A DNA stretch of 64,000 nucleotides from Chiridota heheva. Taxonomy: Eukaryota > Echinodermata > Holothuroidea > Apodida > Chiridotidae. The first letter of the stretch is position 1. Every line of letters starts with the position of its first letter. Where the stretch lies: positions 179,501 to 243,500 of the forward strand of contig JAIGNY010002805.1 of NCBI GenBank assembly GCA_020152595.1. The letters run 5' to 3'. This document shows positions 62,640 to 64,000 of the stretch, in pieces. The position numbers and the translations under genes are program-made. Below the pieces are notes generated by a model. That model ran no database searches. It was given only the letters and a program-made list of their open reading frames with translations, and was not told the origin of the DNA.

Positions 62640-64000
62640 GAAGATTTACCAGGACAACCCCATCAACTCATTTCTGGCTTCTACAGCCAAGGATAAGGAA
62701 GTCTTTCTGCCCATATTATACCCATTAAGATCTTGTTGGCGCTGTAAGAGTCATATTTCATTTTAAACTGCAAGAGAGATTATGCGTCTACAACATAACC
62801 AGGTAGAGCATTTTAAGTTTCACAACTCGCTGGCTGAAGGAATGTTTATGTATGTTTCAACAGGTGTGCCCTTGGTAAATTATAATCTGGTCCTCTGGTG
62901 ATAGTGCTTACTTGAATCTTAAAAAACTTGCAAAAGTCCGCATTGTCCAAACCTTGAATACCTGTCTCATATCACCTCTCAACCTCCTCTCCTCTCAAGT
63001 GACAGATTAAGTAACCTAGCTGAGGCAATCGGGGTAACTTGAAGAACGTGATTCCCAAATCAGGTTTGTTGTTCTCCTTTGAACACCTTCCAATAAATTA
63101 ATATCCCTTATCAAATACAGATTCCAGAATTGAACACAATCTTCTAAATGAGGACGAACCAAGGATTTGTACAATTTAAGGACAGTGTTTTGAGATAGAT
63201 GCAAAAAGTTCCTTTTGATCATCCCCAAGACAGAATTGGCTTTTTTCACCGCTAAAGCAAATTGCGCTGAGCTACTTAAAGCACAATGCACTGAGCTACT
63301 TAAAGAACAATGAACAGTAACACCCAAATCCTTCTCCTTGTCAACCTCAAGCAGCTGTACACCACCCATGTAGTAATGTACATTTATGTTGGCATTTCTG
63401 AGATGTAAAATTTTACACTTATCCACAATAAATAGCATCTGCCAATCCACTGACCATTGAAACAATCTGGAAAGATCACTTTAAAGCTGATTAGCTTGAT
63501 CAAGAGACATAACTGGAGCACAAAGTTTAGTATCATCTACAAACTTCATAAGAGTTGAAATAACTCCATCGTCAATGTCATTTATATCAACCAAAAATAA
63601 AATTGGTCCCAACACTGAGCCTTGTGGTACTTCACTAAGTACTTTCACCCAATCAGACTGACTGTTATTTACAACAACCCTCTGTCTCCTTCCATGTAAC
63701 CATCCTTTAATCCAATCAAGAACATTTCCCGCACCAATAGCTCCAGTTTTAACAACAACCTCGTGTGTGGTACTTTATCAAAAGCTTTGGCAAAGTCCAA
63801 ATAAACCCAGGAGAACCCTGATCAACAAGACCTGCAACTGTCTCGAAAAATTCCAATCAACTTTTAAGACACAAGCGACCTTTTGAAAACCCACGCTGTG
63901 TATCTCTTAACTAATTGAACTTCAGTAAATGATCCAGTATATCATCTTGGATTATCGAATCCATCACCTTTCCCACCACTGACGTCAAACTGACTGGTCG
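62640..64000 (-). mobile_element. Decayed non-LTR retrotransposon (CR1/jockey-like), 3' part
   Basis: On the - strand, 63465-63016 keeps an open stretch of reverse-transcriptase C-terminus: WSVDWQMLFIVDKCKILHLR, then DKEKDLGVTV, then LVRPHLEDCVQFWNLYLIRD and LEGVQRRTTNLI. Before it in gene order, at 64000-63480, pieces of the RT core such as RPVSLTSVVGKVMDSIIQDD and DTQRGFSKGR appear, broken by stops and frameshifts. Beyond 63016, fragments ending with ERRRLRGDMIQVF continue toward about 62640. The order matches CR1/jockey-group elements. It is dead and 5'-truncated by the window edge. Confidence 0.85.
63016..63465 (-). pseudogene. Reverse transcriptase fragment
   Basis: Longest surviving open stretch of the LINE above (about 149 codons), covering the region after the RT palm. 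A local repeat within it (SSSVHCALSSSAQFALA) is a short duplication. Upstream sequence is interrupted, so no functional protein is expected. Confidence 0.82.

Overview
This is animal nuclear DNA: AT-rich, with spliced genes, GT-AG introns of about 0.4 to 8 kb, SINE, LINE and DNA-transposon relics, and an extraordinary load of minisatellites. The two host genes are ordinary bilaterian genes. The tRNA-derived SINEs (one with a body of the 'gatggactggcatcccgtcc' kind) and the CR1/jockey-like LINE tail suggest a marine invertebrate, perhaps an echinoderm or another invertebrate deuterostome. That placement is an inference and is weak.

Layout. (1) 1-7.1 kb, + strand: the last four coding exons of a MOSPD2-like gene (end of an MSP/VAP domain, a linker, and a C-terminal tail anchor). 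The 5' part lies off the left edge. (2) 7.1-24 kb: the interval between two convergent genes. It is almost entirely tandem arrays (units of 20 to 56 bp), a SINE whose tRNA-Glu-like head is repeated five times, and a duplicated 370-bp interspersed repeat. (3) 24.05-62.6 kb, - strand: a KIDINS220/ARMS-like gene, running right to left. It has five ankyrin-repeat exons, the KAP P-loop NTPase domain with two pairs of membrane segments, the conserved linker region, a SAM-like domain, a long low-complexity tail and a C-terminal PDZ ligand. The fifteen exons join with matching splice phases into 4,422 nt (1,473 codons plus stop). The 5' end, with the earlier ankyrin repeats, lies off the right edge. 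(4) 62.64-64 kb: a decayed non-LTR retrotransposon on the - strand, in the next KIDINS220 intron.

Nearly every large intron holds its own minisatellite. Summing my boundaries, about 24 kb of the 64 kb is tandem repeat. Several arrays have captured or duplicated splice-site sequence. In MOSPD2 the end of an exon with its 5' splice site occurs three times, at spacings of 69 and 75 nt that keep the frame. In KIDINS220 an exon end with its donor is the core of a 60-68 bp array, and the first extra copy is again in frame. A 3' splice site is also duplicated next to another exon.

Other notable structures are a 2.7-kb TIR element with TA target duplications inserted into a minisatellite, a three-copy MITE family one of whose members carries an internal minisatellite, and a hairpin-forming repeat lying just beyond two KIDINS220 splice donors. 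I found no rRNA, no intact tRNA gene, no CRISPR array and no prokaryotic gene.
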